A DNA stretch of 64,000 bases from Syntrophobacterales bacterium (GTDB taxonomy: Bacteria > Desulfobacterota > Syntrophorhabdia > Syntrophorhabdales > Syntrophorhabdaceae): contig JAISPL010000014.1 of the NCBI GenBank assembly GCA_031274925.1, positions 1 to 64,000 on the forward strand, given 5' to 3'. The position numbers and the translations under genes are program-made. Below, piece after piece: positions 1 through 8,662 of the stretch (position 1 is the stretch's first letter; every line of letters starts with the position of its first letter). The notes under the pieces were generated by a model. That model saw only the letters and a program-made list of their open reading frames with translations, did no database searches and had not been told where the DNA came from.

Positions 1-402
1 CTTATATCTGCAGGTCTCCTGTGTTTTGGAAAACGGCTTGATATCAGTTCATATTGAGCTTCGTTAATTTCCATATAGTATAGTAGGTATATTTCGTCTT
101 ATGGTGATAAAGCCCTAGCTTGATCTCATGTCGACACTATCTAAATCATGTTGGTTTTATTTTAGAGGGAAAGGTCAAGTCTTCATCATTATGTTAGCAG
201 GGGAAAGGTCAGTTCTCATAAATCAGATTGCCGGTCCCGCGTTGGAGGAGCCATTTATTTGACTAATAGGATTCTGGTTGATATATTTAAGTCCGCATGT
301 TCTATAGGATTAATGAGGGGAACCGGCGGTTCCAGGTGGTTATAGTGCCTCAAACAGGGGAATGATCGTATGGAAAGCTGGTGCTGAGGAAACGGTTGCC
401 CC
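1..402. other. Non-coding stretch at window edge
   Basis: No open frame of useful length and no recognisable RNA is seen in either strand here. It is AT-rich and holds the upstream region of the COG2122 gene. In related anaerobes a DUF39 (COG1900) homocysteine gene often lies close by, but no trace of it is seen in this stretch. Confidence 0.4.
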
Positions 403-1125
403 ATGTATGAGGAAAGATTTTACCGCGGCATAGCGAAGCCCCCTGACCTTGCCTGCTACGAGGTGAAGATCAAGGAGACAGACCTACTCTGTTGTACCGC
501 GGTGAACATAGAGGGCTTCATAAAAGAAAGAGTGCTCTTTTACCGAAATCAACTGGAAGAGTATATTCGAATCAAACCAGCGTTTAAAGATAGCCTTGTC
601 CCAGTCGGGCATGACCTTTTTGCCCCCATCATGGTCCGAAAGATGATTGAGACATCCCAAGCTCTCGGCATTGGACCGATGGCCACCGTGGCAGGCGCCA
701 TGGCTGAATTCGTTGGAAACGATATTGCTCACCTTTCGAATGAATATGTGATAGAAAACGGAGGTGACATTTCCCTGTTCACGGAACGGACGAGGCTTGT
801 TATGGTTTACGCCAAGGATTCCCCCTTCAGTGGGCGCATCGCAATCAGGATCAGACCTGATGATGAACCTTATGGAGTCTGTACGTCTTCAGGGACAGTG
901 GGTCCGTCCATGAGCTTTGGTATGGCGGACGCAGTATGCATCCTCGGGCGTTCCGCGCTTTTTGCGGATGGACTTGCCACGAAGGTGGGAAACGCTGTGA
1001 AAAAGAAAGAAGATATACCGCAGGCAATCGACGAGGGAAAAGTATTTCCGGGCGTCATCGGCATACTTGTCATATTTGGTGATCACATCGGGTTGTGGGG
1101 CGATATGGAAATTACCGGATTGTAA
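403..1125 (+). CDS. UPF0280 / COG2122 family protein, probable homocysteine-pathway component
   Basis: The 240-aa protein matches the UPF0280 (COG2122) family in length and in motifs: a central HDLFAPIMV block, the GPMATVAGAMAE block and an ENGGD motif near residue 124, which recalls the FAD-linked ApbE fold. Established knowledge: in methanogens and some anaerobic bacteria, COG2122 works with a NIL-domain ferredoxin and DUF39 (COG1900) in forming homocysteine from aspartate semialdehyde and sulfide. The next gene is a NIL-ferredoxin, which supports that role here; the pathway role is inference from context. The ATG is chosen because homology begins directly after it; a good ribosome-binding site is not obvious. 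No DUF39 gene lies inside the window. Confidence 0.85.
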   Translation: MYEERFYRGIAKPPDLACYEVKIKETDLLCCTAVNIEGFIKERVLFYRNQLEEYIRIKPAFKDSLVPVGHDLFAPIMVRKMIETSQALGIGPMATVAGAMAEFVGNDIAHLSNEYVIENGGDISLFTERTRLVMVYAKDSPFSGRIAIRIRPDDEPYGVCTSSGTVGPSMSFGMADAVCILGRSALFADGLATKVGNAVKKKEDIPQAIDEGKVFPGVIGILVIFGDHIGLWGDMEITGL

Positions 1126-1171
1126 TACGGGGGTCTTTAAGCAGTGGACAGATTATAAGAGAGGGAATGTG

Positions 1172-1579
1172 ATGAAGAAAAGAATCATCCTTAGGTTCAA
1201 GAGAAATACGATAAATAAGCCCATAGTCTACAGATTGGCGCGGGACTATGATCTGGTATTCAATATCCTGAGGGCGAATGTGTCGCCAAGGGCGGAATCT
1301 ATGATGGTGTTGGAAATCGAGGGAACGGAGGAGAATTTCGACAAAGGCATGGGGTATTTGAAGAGCCTGAATATTGATGCTGAACCGATAGAGCAAGATA
1401 TTCGGAGAAACGAGATGAAGTGTGTTCACTGTGGGGTATGTACTAGCGTATGTGCGCCGGAGGCTCTCTATGTGGATCGGAAGGACATGACGGTGGCAAT
1501 TGATTACGAGAAGTGCGTTGCTTGTGAACTTTGTGTGAGGGTGTGTCCTGTAAAAGCGATGAATGTATGTTTTGATTGA
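1172..1579 (+). CDS. NIL domain / 4Fe-4S ferredoxin protein
   Basis: 135 aa. Residues 1-75 form a NIL domain (the small domain also found in MetNI ATPases and anaerobic sulfur proteins). Residues 80-130 hold two CxxCxxC-type clusters (CVHCGVCTSVC and CVACELCVRVC), giving a 2x[4Fe-4S] ferredoxin. Established knowledge: NIL-ferredoxins pair with COG2122 and DUF39 proteins in anaerobic homocysteine synthesis. The start at ATG 1172 follows a GAGGGAATGT ribosome-binding region and gives the family-typical MKKRIILRF beginning; the longer upstream frame runs into the preceding gene and is rejected. It is 46 bp downstream of the COG2122 gene and probably co-transcribed with it. Confidence 0.87.
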   Translation: MKKRIILRFKRNTINKPIVYRLARDYDLVFNILRANVSPRAESMMVLEIEGTEENFDKGMGYLKSLNIDAEPIEQDIRRNEMKCVHCGVCTSVCAPEALYVDRKDMTVAIDYEKCVACELCVRVCPVKAMNVCFD

Positions 1580-1591
1580 GGGTGAAGAAAT

Positions 1592-2735
1592 GTGAAGAGG
1601 ATCTACTTTGACTACAACGCCACAACGTCGGTTGATCCCGTAGTAACTTCTCTGGCACAGCTTTTTCGAAGAACTGTTCGGAAACCTCTCAAATGTGCGC
1701 TATGCAGGCAAGGCGGTGAGGGGTTATTGCGAGAACGTGAGAGAGCAGGCAGCCGAATTTATTTGCAGTGATCCCAAGAGATCGTGTTTACGAACTGTGG
1801 GTAGGAAGGCGATAACTACTCCATAAAAGGGGGCTGCTTACTCAAGAAGGGACAGAGCAACTATATAATTCTACATCCGTTGAGTATCTCGCTGCGCTGA
1901 GTACATGCAGATATCTGGAAATCAAAGGTTTCGAAGTCACATACTTGCATGTTGACGACTACGGTTGGATTGAGTCTTGGGATGCGAAAGGGACAATAAG
2001 GGGCGACACTATACTCATTACGGTGATGTCCGCAAATAATGAGATCGGCACATGGTTCCGGTGAAACAGGTCGGCGTTGTTGCAAGAGAACACGGTGTTC
2101 TGTTGCACCAGGATATGTCCAGGCCTTGGGCAAGGTACCCATCAACGTGAATGAGCTTAATGTGGATCTTGCCAGTTTTTCGGGTCACAAGGTATGTACC
2201 CCGAAAGAGGTGGAGGTTCTCTTTATCAAGGAAAGAGATTGAGATAGAAATTTTCATCATGGAGGGAGTCAGGAGTTGTCCCGCAGGGTGGGCTGAGAAT
2301 ATGATCGGAATAACGCCTTCAGCAAGGCATGCGAAATTGCACGGTTCCACATGGAAGAACGAAATGCGACAATGGAGTCCCTCCGGCAGAAACTGTTTGA
2401 AGAGATTATGAACAGTATAAAGAATATGAAACTGAACGGAGATCCGGCGAGGAGGTTGCCAAATACGCTCAATCTAAGCTTTTACGGCGTGGAGGGAGAG
2501 CCTCTCGCCATCGTCGCCCTTGATTTGAACGGAATAGCAGTCTCATCGGATTCGGCGCGCTACAGAGCCCTCTTGTGTTCTCGCGGCCATGGGAATACTC
2601 TGCAAGGACGCTGTCCGCTTGAGCTTGGGCAAAGACAACAAAGAGGAAGATATGGAATATGCAATTTCGGTCTTTCCAGGAGTTGTAAACAGATTGATAG
2701 AGATGTTTTCCTGTTGCAAGCCGGACTTCCACTAA
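1592..2735 (+). pseudogene. Decayed cysteine desulfurase (NifS/IscS-like, COG1104)
   Basis: Starts with GTG and reads IYFDYNATTSVDP, the class V aminotransferase N-terminus. Homology then continues only by changing frame several times: FGNLSNVRYAGKAVRGY in a second frame, an in-frame TAG in the motif that should read CGSEGDN, NNEIGTW around 2035, the PLP-lysine region SFSGHK near 2180, and a C-terminal piece AMGILCKDAVRLSLGKDN ending at TAA 2733-2735. The active-site cysteine loop is gone: GIAVSS runs into unrelated residues near 2550. At least four frame disruptions make a sequencing slip unlikely. It follows the NIL-ferredoxin gene by 12 bp, so it was once the third gene of the sulfur operon. 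It still contributes the spacing before mtaB. Confidence 0.88.
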
Positions 2736-2742
2736 GACACTT

Positions 2743-4017
2743 ATGAAATTCTTTGTCCATACTACGGGCTGCAAAGCGAACCAGTGGGATTCACATGTAA
2801 TCATGAACAGACTCCAGGAAGCTGGTTTATCTCCCGACTCGCTTGCCGAAGCTGATGTAATTGTGGTGAACGCATGCGCATTGACGGAAGGTGCCGAGCG
2901 TGACACAAGAAGGTTCATTGGAGGGCTGAGAGAGAAGAACGGTACGGCCCGCATCATTCTTACCGGGTGTCATGGCCAGATATACCCCGAGAACTCGTTC
3001 GGAGCCGATACGGTCCTGGGCCAGGGGGAGAAATTCAAGATCGGAGAGTATCTCTACAAGAAGGGCAGGTTTGTCGCTGAAGCGACGGCCATCCCCATGG
3101 ATGCTTTTGGAGTCCCGGAGCCCAGAGCGGATAAGACCCGATTTTTCTTCAAGATTCAGGACGGGTGCGACCATTTCTGCTCTTACTGTGTGGTTCCGTC
3201 AGCAAGAGGGAAGCCTAGAAGCAGACCCTTGCCGGAGGTGATGGAGGCGCTCAAGATTCTCAGAAAACGGGGTGTTAAGGAAGTTGTCCTTACCGGTATA
3301 GAGGTCTCTTCCTACCTTGATCAGACAACCGGAACGGACTTTAAGGGACTGCTCAGACTGATCGACGAAATAGAAACCCCCCCTCGAATCCGGCTAAGTT
3401 CCGTTGATCCGCTCTATTTGGATGATGAGTTTGCGGAGATTCTCGCTGGGTCTGCAAAGATAGCCAAGAGTCTGCATATCCCCCTGCAGAGCGGGTCTGA
3501 CAAGGTACTGAGAGAGATGGGGAGAAATTACACCGCCGGGTATATAAGGACGGTAGTGGAGTTGCTGCTCGCAGCTGTCGATGGCATCGGCATAGGCATG
3601 GACGTAATTGCCGGTTTTCCAGGAGAAGGAGAACAGGAGTTTGCTGATACCGTGAGGCTTATAGAGACTCTTGACGTATATTACCTGCACGTGTTTCCTT
3701 TTTCTGCCAGACTTGGTACCCGCGCTTTCGCCATGGAATGTAAGGTGCCGACGGAAGTGAAGAAAAGAAGAGTATCTGTTTTGAAAAAACTTGATGCTGC
3801 GAAAAGGAGGAGATTCTGCCTGCGTTTTATCGGAAGCGAGGCGTGGATAATACCAGAAGGGAAGATCTATAAAGGAAATTTTATGAGGGGATATACGGAC
3901 AATTACCTTCCCGTTTACCTGCGATGGAATAAAAATATTGAAAATAGTTTGATCAGAGTTAAAATAAGAGAGATACAGGGGGATATGCTGATAGGTGAAG
4001 TGGTTGGAAACCCATGA
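2743..4017 (+). CDS. mtaB: tRNA t6A37 methylthiotransferase MtaB
   Basis: 424 aa, the usual MtaB length. An N-terminal UPF0004 domain carries three cluster cysteines (TTGCKAN, VNACALT, LTGCHGQ); the radical SAM motif CDHFCSYC lies near residue 141; the C-terminus resembles a TRAM RNA-binding domain. Family role: radical-SAM conversion of t6A to ms2t6A at position 37 of tRNAs that read ANN codons. The TTGCKANQ start distinguishes MtaB from MiaB and RimO. ATG 2743 is only 7 bp after the end of the nifS remnant. One mild oddity: the second motif is VNACALT rather than the more usual VNTCAVT, but the cysteine is kept. Confidence 0.93.
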   Translation: MKFFVHTTGCKANQWDSHVIMNRLQEAGLSPDSLAEADVIVVNACALTEGAERDTRRFIGGLREKNGTARIILTGCHGQIYPENSFGADTVLGQGEKFKIGEYLYKKGRFVAEATAIPMDAFGVPEPRADKTRFFFKIQDGCDHFCSYCVVPSARGKPRSRPLPEVMEALKILRKRGVKEVVLTGIEVSSYLDQTTGTDFKGLLRLIDEIETPPRIRLSSVDPLYLDDEFAEILAGSAKIAKSLHIPLQSGSDKVLREMGRNYTAGYIRTVVELLLAAVDGIGIGMDVIAGFPGEGEQEFADTVRLIETLDVYYLHVFPFSARLGTRAFAMECKVPTEVKKRRVSVLKKLDAAKRRRFCLRFIGSEAWIIPEGKIYKGNFMRGYTDNYLPVYLRWNKNIENSLIRVKIREIQGDMLIGEVVGNP

Positions 4018-4064
4018 TCTAAAAATTGTCGTTCCGTTTCCAAAATTTTGACTGTGGAGAAGTT

Positions 4065-4364
4065 ATGTTTGTTTTTGGTAATCTTTTAAGTGGAATAGCG
4101 TATATAGTTAATCTACTGTTTGAGATATATTTGTGGATGGTAATTATAAGGACGATCCTTTCCTGGATCCGGCCAAACCCATACCATCCCTTGGTCAGGA
4201 TTATTTATGGGGCCGTGGATCCTGTGACATACCGAATTTCAAAACTTCTTCCCATGAGGGCAGGCATGTTCGATATGGCGCCCTTTGTAGTCATACTGAT
4301 CATCATTTTTCTCCAGCATTTTCTGGTAAGAAGTCTTTACGACCTGGCCGCCAGGCTGGGATAG
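4065..4364 (+). CDS. YggT family integral membrane protein
   Basis: 99 aa with two hydrophobic segments (about residues 6-28 and 72-92) joined by a loop with the family motif SWIRPNPYHPLVRIIYGAVDP. YggT proteins are small inner-membrane proteins of unclear function, often next to DUF167 (YggU) or cell-division genes, as here. The ATG at 4065 follows a GGAGAAG ribosome-binding site; an upstream in-frame TTG at 4026 would add 13 residues not seen in the family and is rejected. Confidence 0.88.
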   Translation: MFVFGNLLSGIAYIVNLLFEIYLWMVIIRTILSWIRPNPYHPLVRIIYGAVDPVTYRISKLLPMRAGMFDMAPFVVILIIIFLQHFLVRSLYDLAARLG

Positions 4365-4408
4365 GGAAACCCTTCGTTGTCCATGATGACGTTGGGTTTG
4401 CGTGTGAT

Positions 4409-4675
4409 ATGAACATAGAAATAAGGGTGGTGACAAGAGCAAAGAGGCAGGCGATCACGAGAGAAGGAACCTCCCTGAAAGTCAAGCTGACCTCGCCTCC
4501 AAGAGACGGCAAAGCAAACGAGGAACTCATCGGAAACCTCGCGACTTTCTTTGGTATCAGGAGGTCCGATATAGTAATTGTGAGAGGAGAAAAGGATAGG
4601 CGCAAGGTTGTCTCAGTCCCTCTGACTGAAGATGAGTTTATGGTAAAGATGGCGGGAATATCGGAGGGTAAATGA
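4409..4675 (+). CDS. DUF167 / YggU family protein
   Basis: 88 aa. It shows the DUF167 signature: RVVTRAKRQ, the LKVKLTSPPRDGKANEELI block and the strand DIVIVRGEKDRRKVVSV. The family is small, soluble and of unknown function; the pairing with yggT is widespread. ATG 4409 is the only start giving a family-length product; the long open frame to the left overlaps yggT. No clear terminator follows, but a strong promoter for the next operon starts 80 bp later. Confidence 0.87.
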   Translation: MNIEIRVVTRAKRQAITREGTSLKVKLTSPPRDGKANEELIGNLATFFGIRRSDIVIVRGEKDRRKVVSVPLTEDEFMVKMAGISEGK

Positions 4676-4754
4676 GCATGCCCTGTGAAAATACCATGGC
4701 CTCCCAAGAGGGCAAATATGGGAAAAAGGCAACGGTTACAACGAGTTAATTTGC

Positions 4755-4783
4755 TTGACAACCAAGTTTAAACCCATTATATT
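4755..4783 (+). promoter_or_regulatory. Near-consensus sigma-70 promoter for the rpmF-plsX-fab-rib operon
   Basis: TTGACA at 4755-4760, a 17-bp spacer, then TATATT at 4778-4783, 22 bp before the DUF177 start codon. The -35 is perfect and the -10 matches four of six with optimal spacing. Genes on the right follow with short gaps or overlaps as far as nusB, so this may be the main promoter for about 12 kb. Confidence 0.75.
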
Positions 4784-4805
4784 ATCTAACTTTTAGAGAA
4801 GGTTA

Positions 4806-5324
4806 ATGGTTATCAGAGTCTCTGAGATAGAAGGAGAAGTAAGAATAAAGGGTGCCGTGGAGGGTTTGAAAACTCCTGGCGCAGAAGAGGGCGCTGATGT
4901 AGTATTCCATACCCCGGTTGAATATGAGCTTCTGGTCAGAAGGAGTGGAGACATCATGCGTGTCAAAGGATCGGTAGGCTGTACTCTTACGTTGACATGC
5001 AGCAAGTGCATGGATGAGTTTGCCTTTCCGGTTGACGCGGAGTTGGATATAGAACTTGCACCGAAAACGCTGATGCTGTCGGCGTCGGAATTGGAACTTA
5101 AAGGTGAGGACCTTGATGTGTATTACTATGATGGGGATGAGATTGAGTTTGATCCTTTCATATACGACGAAATAATGCTCAACGTGCCAATCAAGCCTGT
5201 CTGCGGAGAGGATTGTAAAGGGTTGTGTGAGGTATGCGGAGCTAACAGGAATCATGAAGAGTGCCGTTGCGCTGTGACAGCGGGCACATTGTTTGGCGAG
5301 AAATTAAAATTTTTTTTAAATTAG
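4806..5324 (+). CDS. DUF177 (YceD-like) protein
   Basis: 172 aa with the DUF177 layout: an N-terminal region, the core motif CTLTLTCSKCMDEF near residue 58 and a C-terminal Cys-rich tail (CGEDCKGLCEVCGANRN). The family is encoded directly upstream of rpmF in most bacteria, as here; E. coli YceD has been linked to 23S rRNA accumulation. The six C-terminal cysteines suggest metal binding. The ATG at 4806 follows AGAGAAGG. It is the first gene of the long operon. Confidence 0.9.
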   Translation: MVIRVSEIEGEVRIKGAVEGLKTPGAEEGADVVFHTPVEYELLVRRSGDIMRVKGSVGCTLTLTCSKCMDEFAFPVDAELDIELAPKTLMLSASELELKGEDLDVYYYDGDEIEFDPFIYDEIMLNVPIKPVCGEDCKGLCEVCGANRNHEECRCAVTAGTLFGEKLKFFLN

Positions 5325-5337
5325 CGAGGAGAGTGTC

Positions 5338-5520
5338 ATGGCTGTTCCAAAGAGGAAGACGTCACAATCAAAAAGGGATAAAAGAAGAACCCATTATAAG
5401 GCCACCCCGGTGACGGTGGTTGCTTGCCCGAGCTGTAAAGAGCCTAAGCTTCCACATATGATCTGTCCCAAATGCGGGATGTATAAAGGGAAGAAATACC
5501 TGGAAGTAAAGGAAGCATAG
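5338..5520 (+). CDS. rpmF: Large ribosomal subunit protein bL32
   Basis: 60 aa, full length. It begins MAVPKRKTSQSKRDKRR, the hallmark of bL32, and carries a zinc ribbon with two CxxC pairs (CPSC and CPKC), so it is the zinc-binding (C+) form. The position between DUF177 and plsX is the standard gene order. A GAGGAGAG ribosome-binding site lies just upstream. Confidence 0.97.
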   Translation: MAVPKRKTSQSKRDKRRTHYKATPVTVVACPSCKEPKLPHMICPKCGMYKGKKYLEVKEA

Positions 5521-5523
5521 TTA

Positions 5524-6531
5524 ATGGTGAGGATTGCAGTAGATGGCATGGGGGGGGATTTTGCGCCTCATGCGGTTATAAGAGGGGCCGAGGCGGTACA
5601 CAGCGCGAGGATCGCAGATGTAGTCCTTGTCGGCGATGAAGCGAGGCTCAGCCCCTTGGTACACGATTCGACCATCCAGATTGCCCATACCCCAGTTGAA
5701 GTGGGAATGGATGAATCACCCTCGAACGCCCTGAGAAAGAAAAGAGACTGTTCCATGAACGTAGCCTTGGAGCTTATGAAGGAAGGGACTGTCCAAGGAG
5801 TGGTAACAGCCGGAAACTCGGGGGCGGCAATGGGTTTTTCTATTTTTACTCTGGGGAGATTGTCCGGTGTTGACAGACCCGCCATTGCCACGCTGCACCC
5901 GAACGCAAAAGGTGGCACCACGGTGCTCATAGATTCGGGCGGCAATGTGGACTGTAAGGCAGGCCATATCGTTCAATTTGCCATAATGGGTGATATTTTC
6001 GCCCGATGCGCTTTTGGCTTTGCGGCCCCGAAAGTAGGATTGCTGAGCAATGCCACGGAGGAGACGAAAGGCAATGAACTTACCCGTGAGGCAAACAGCA
6101 TTCTTAAGACCATGGACCTTAATTATCTCGGATACGTGGAAGGGACCGATATACACAACGGAAATACGGATGTAGTGGTGACCGACGGATTTGTCGGAAA
6201 CGTGGCTCTCAAGATTACCGAAGGGATAGCCGAGATGCTGATGCTCTCCCTGAAGGAACAGGCAAGAGACAGAGCCAACGATAAGACCGGTCAGGCTGTA
6301 CTCGAAGAAACAATGAAGCGGGTTAATCGGAGGTTTGATTACACCAACATCGGGGGAGCGCCCCTTTTGGGTGTCGACGGAATCTCCATTATTTGTCATG
6401 GCAGATCAAGCCATCATGCGATACGAAGTGCCATCATTATGGCAAAAAACTTTGTGGATAAGAATCTGAACCAGTCAATCAAAGAAACAATGCGGAATTA
6501 CGAGTCGCTTCAGAAGATAAAGGAGAGATAG
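5524..6531 (+). CDS. plsX: Phosphate acyltransferase PlsX
   Basis: 335 aa. It opens RIAVDGMGGDFAPHAVI and has the PlsX blocks TAGNSGAAMG and NATEETKGN. PlsX is a peripheral membrane enzyme that converts acyl-ACP and phosphate into acyl-phosphate, the donor for PlsY in phospholipid synthesis. It starts 3 bp after rpmF. Most genomes have fabH next; here the neighbour is an acyl-CoA dehydrogenase. Confidence 0.96.
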   Translation: MVRIAVDGMGGDFAPHAVIRGAEAVHSARIADVVLVGDEARLSPLVHDSTIQIAHTPVEVGMDESPSNALRKKRDCSMNVALELMKEGTVQGVVTAGNSGAAMGFSIFTLGRLSGVDRPAIATLHPNAKGGTTVLIDSGGNVDCKAGHIVQFAIMGDIFARCAFGFAAPKVGLLSNATEETKGNELTREANSILKTMDLNYLGYVEGTDIHNGNTDVVVTDGFVGNVALKITEGIAEMLMLSLKEQARDRANDKTGQAVLEETMKRVNRRFDYTNIGGAPLLGVDGISIICHGRSSHHAIRSAIIMAKNFVDKNLNQSIKETMRNYESLQKIKER

Positions 6532-6532
6532 G

Positions 6533-7696
6533 ATGGATTATTTCCTCACAGAAGACCAGAAACATATTCGTTCTCTGGCTCGCAGAATCGCGGAAGAAAA
6601 AATTGTGCCGATTAGAGCTGAGCTGGATGAAAAAGAGGAGTTTCCTTGGAGTACGATGAAAGTATGCGCCGAAACAGGCCTTTTTGGCGTGAGTATCCCG
6701 ATAGAATATGGCGGATTAGGCGGTGGGTGTCTCGAAAACTGCATTGTTGTCGAAGAATTGAGTAAGGCATGTCTTGGCGTTTCGGTAAGCTATGCGGCGA
6801 GTCTGCTCGGTGCATACCCGATCCTGATCGGCGGATCTGAGGAACAGAAGAAAAAGTACTTGAGCCAGATCGCCTCGGGCAAGAAGCTAGGAGCTTTCGG
6901 CCTCACCGAGTCGGGTGCGGGGAGCGACGCCCAGGGTATCAGAACCGAAGCAAAAAAAGTGGGAGACTACTATATTCTTAATGGCACGAAGCAGTGGATT
7001 ACAAATGGAGGGGAAGCAGACATTTACACGGTCGTAGCAAAAACCGATAAGACTAGAGGCGGAAGGGGTGCTACGGCCTTTATCGTGGAAAAAGGTATGG
7101 AAGGCTTCTCTTTTGGCAAGAAGGAAAACAAACTTGGCATCCGGGCATCAGCAACCCGTGAGCTCGTATTTCAGGATTGCAAAATTCCCAAAGAAAATGT
7201 TATAGGTAGAGAAGGAATGGGATTTATTTATGCTATGCGGACCTTTGATAAGACAAGGCCTGGCATTGGCGCCCAAGCTGTAGGGATAGCCCACGCTGCA
7301 CTTGATGCCGCCGTGCACTATGCAAAGGAGCGGGAGCAGTTTGACAGGAAGATAGCATCCTTCCAGGCTATCCAGCATATGCTCGCCGACATGGCGACGC
7401 AGGTTGAAGCTGCCCGCGCTCTGGTATATTCAGTGGCGCGCTTTATAGATAGCAACCCGAAGGATACTTCGAAAGTTTCTGCCATGAGTAAAGTGTTTCC
7501 AAGCGATGTGGCGATGAAAGTCGTTGTGGACGCAGTGCAGATCTTCGGTGGTTACGGATATATGAAGGAATATCCCGTCGAAAAAATGATGAGGGATGCA
7601 AAAATATTACAGATTTATGAAGGGACGAACCAGATACAGAGAAATGTGATAGGGCTTGAGCTTATCAAGGAAGCGGCCCAGAAGAGAAGCAAATAA
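6533..7696 (+). CDS. Acyl-CoA dehydrogenase in the fabH position
   Basis: 387 aa, family length. The FAD-binding motifs are present (FGLTESGAGSDAQGI and WITNGGEADIYTV), as is the catalytic-base motif YEGTNQIQRNVIG near the C-terminus, so it should be active. ACADs oxidise acyl-CoA to trans-2-enoyl-CoA with electrons passed to ETF; short-chain substrates are likely from overall similarity, but the chain length cannot be read from sequence. It starts 1 bp after plsX and overlaps fabD by 1 bp, so it is a firm member of the fatty-acid operon. A catabolic enzyme between plsX and fabD, with no fabH in the window, is unusual. Confidence 0.93.
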   Translation: MDYFLTEDQKHIRSLARRIAEEKIVPIRAELDEKEEFPWSTMKVCAETGLFGVSIPIEYGGLGGGCLENCIVVEELSKACLGVSVSYAASLLGAYPILIGGSEEQKKKYLSQIASGKKLGAFGLTESGAGSDAQGIRTEAKKVGDYYILNGTKQWITNGGEADIYTVVAKTDKTRGGRGATAFIVEKGMEGFSFGKKENKLGIRASATRELVFQDCKIPKENVIGREGMGFIYAMRTFDKTRPGIGAQAVGIAHAALDAAVHYAKEREQFDRKIASFQAIQHMLADMATQVEAARALVYSVARFIDSNPKDTSKVSAMSKVFPSDVAMKVVVDAVQIFGGYGYMKEYPVEKMMRDAKILQIYEGTNQIQRNVIGLELIKEAAQKRSK

Positions 7697-8634
7697 TGAA
7701 AAAGGTAGGTATTGTATTTCCAGGTCAAGGCTCGCAGTATGTGGGTATGGGGAAAGAACTGTACGATCAGTTTGAGGATGTACGGACCCTGTACAAGACA
7801 GCGGATGCAGCCTTGGATTTCCCGATAACGGACCTCTGTTTCAACGGGCCAGAAGAGGAATTGAGACAGACGTACAACACTCAGCCTGCGTTACTCCTTA
7901 CGAGTTATGCCGTGTGGCAGGTATTAAGGAAGGAGACTGGGATTGCCCCGCATATGCTGGCAGGACACAGTCTTGGAGAATATACGGCGATGCTCGCGGG
8001 CGGCTTCTTTACTTTTGAGGATGCTCTGAAGATAACGAAGAAAAGAGGTCTTCTTATGGAGGAGTCGTGTCCAAAAGGGAAGGGCGGTATGGTGGCGCTC
8101 ATAGGGGCGGATATGGGGAAGGTTGAACCTGCACTCCAAGAAATTTCTCATGGAGACTATGTGGCTGTCCCGGCCAATCTTAACTCTGCCGATCAGGTGG
8201 TCCTTTCCGGCGACATTGATGCATTGAAAGAGAGTGTCGAGAAATTGAAGGGCATTGGATTCAAGAAGGCCGTTTTTCTGAATGTGTCCGGGCCTTTTCA
8301 CAGCCCCCTTATGAAAAAGGGTGCGGATAGGCTCAGGGAAGAGCTTAATGCCCTGCAAAAATATGACACTATATATCCGGTTATTTGCAACGTGGATGCC
8401 TCACCTGAGCAAAGCGGTAACGCTATTGTGGAAAAGCTTTACAGGCAGATGTTCTCTCCTGTTCGCTGGGAGCAGAGTGTCCGGAGAATGGCGCAGGAAG
8501 GTGTTGAAATTTTCGTCGAGGTAGGACCTCAAAAGGTGCTTGCCAATTTGATCAAGAGAATTGAACCAGTCGTTCCCTGCTATAGCGTTGAGGGGATGAA
8601 TGATATGGAAGTTCTGAAGAGAGCGCTTGCATGA
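7696..8634 (+). CDS. fabD: Malonyl-CoA:ACP transacylase
   Basis: 312 aa. It shows VFPGQGSQYVGMG at the N-terminus, the nucleophile elbow GHSLGEYTA near residue 90, and the histidine motif NVSGPFHSPLM. It transfers malonyl groups from CoA to ACP. The start codon shares one base with the stop of the acyl-CoA dehydrogenase, which supports translational coupling. Confidence 0.96.
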   Translation: MKKVGIVFPGQGSQYVGMGKELYDQFEDVRTLYKTADAALDFPITDLCFNGPEEELRQTYNTQPALLLTSYAVWQVLRKETGIAPHMLAGHSLGEYTAMLAGGFFTFEDALKITKKRGLLMEESCPKGKGGMVALIGADMGKVEPALQEISHGDYVAVPANLNSADQVVLSGDIDALKESVEKLKGIGFKKAVFLNVSGPFHSPLMKKGADRLREELNALQKYDTIYPVICNVDASPEQSGNAIVEKLYRQMFSPVRWEQSVRRMAQEGVEIFVEVGPQKVLANLIKRIEPVVPCYSVEGMNDMEVLKRALA

Positions 8635-8662
8635 CACAAAAGCCCACAAGGAGTATTTCCCG

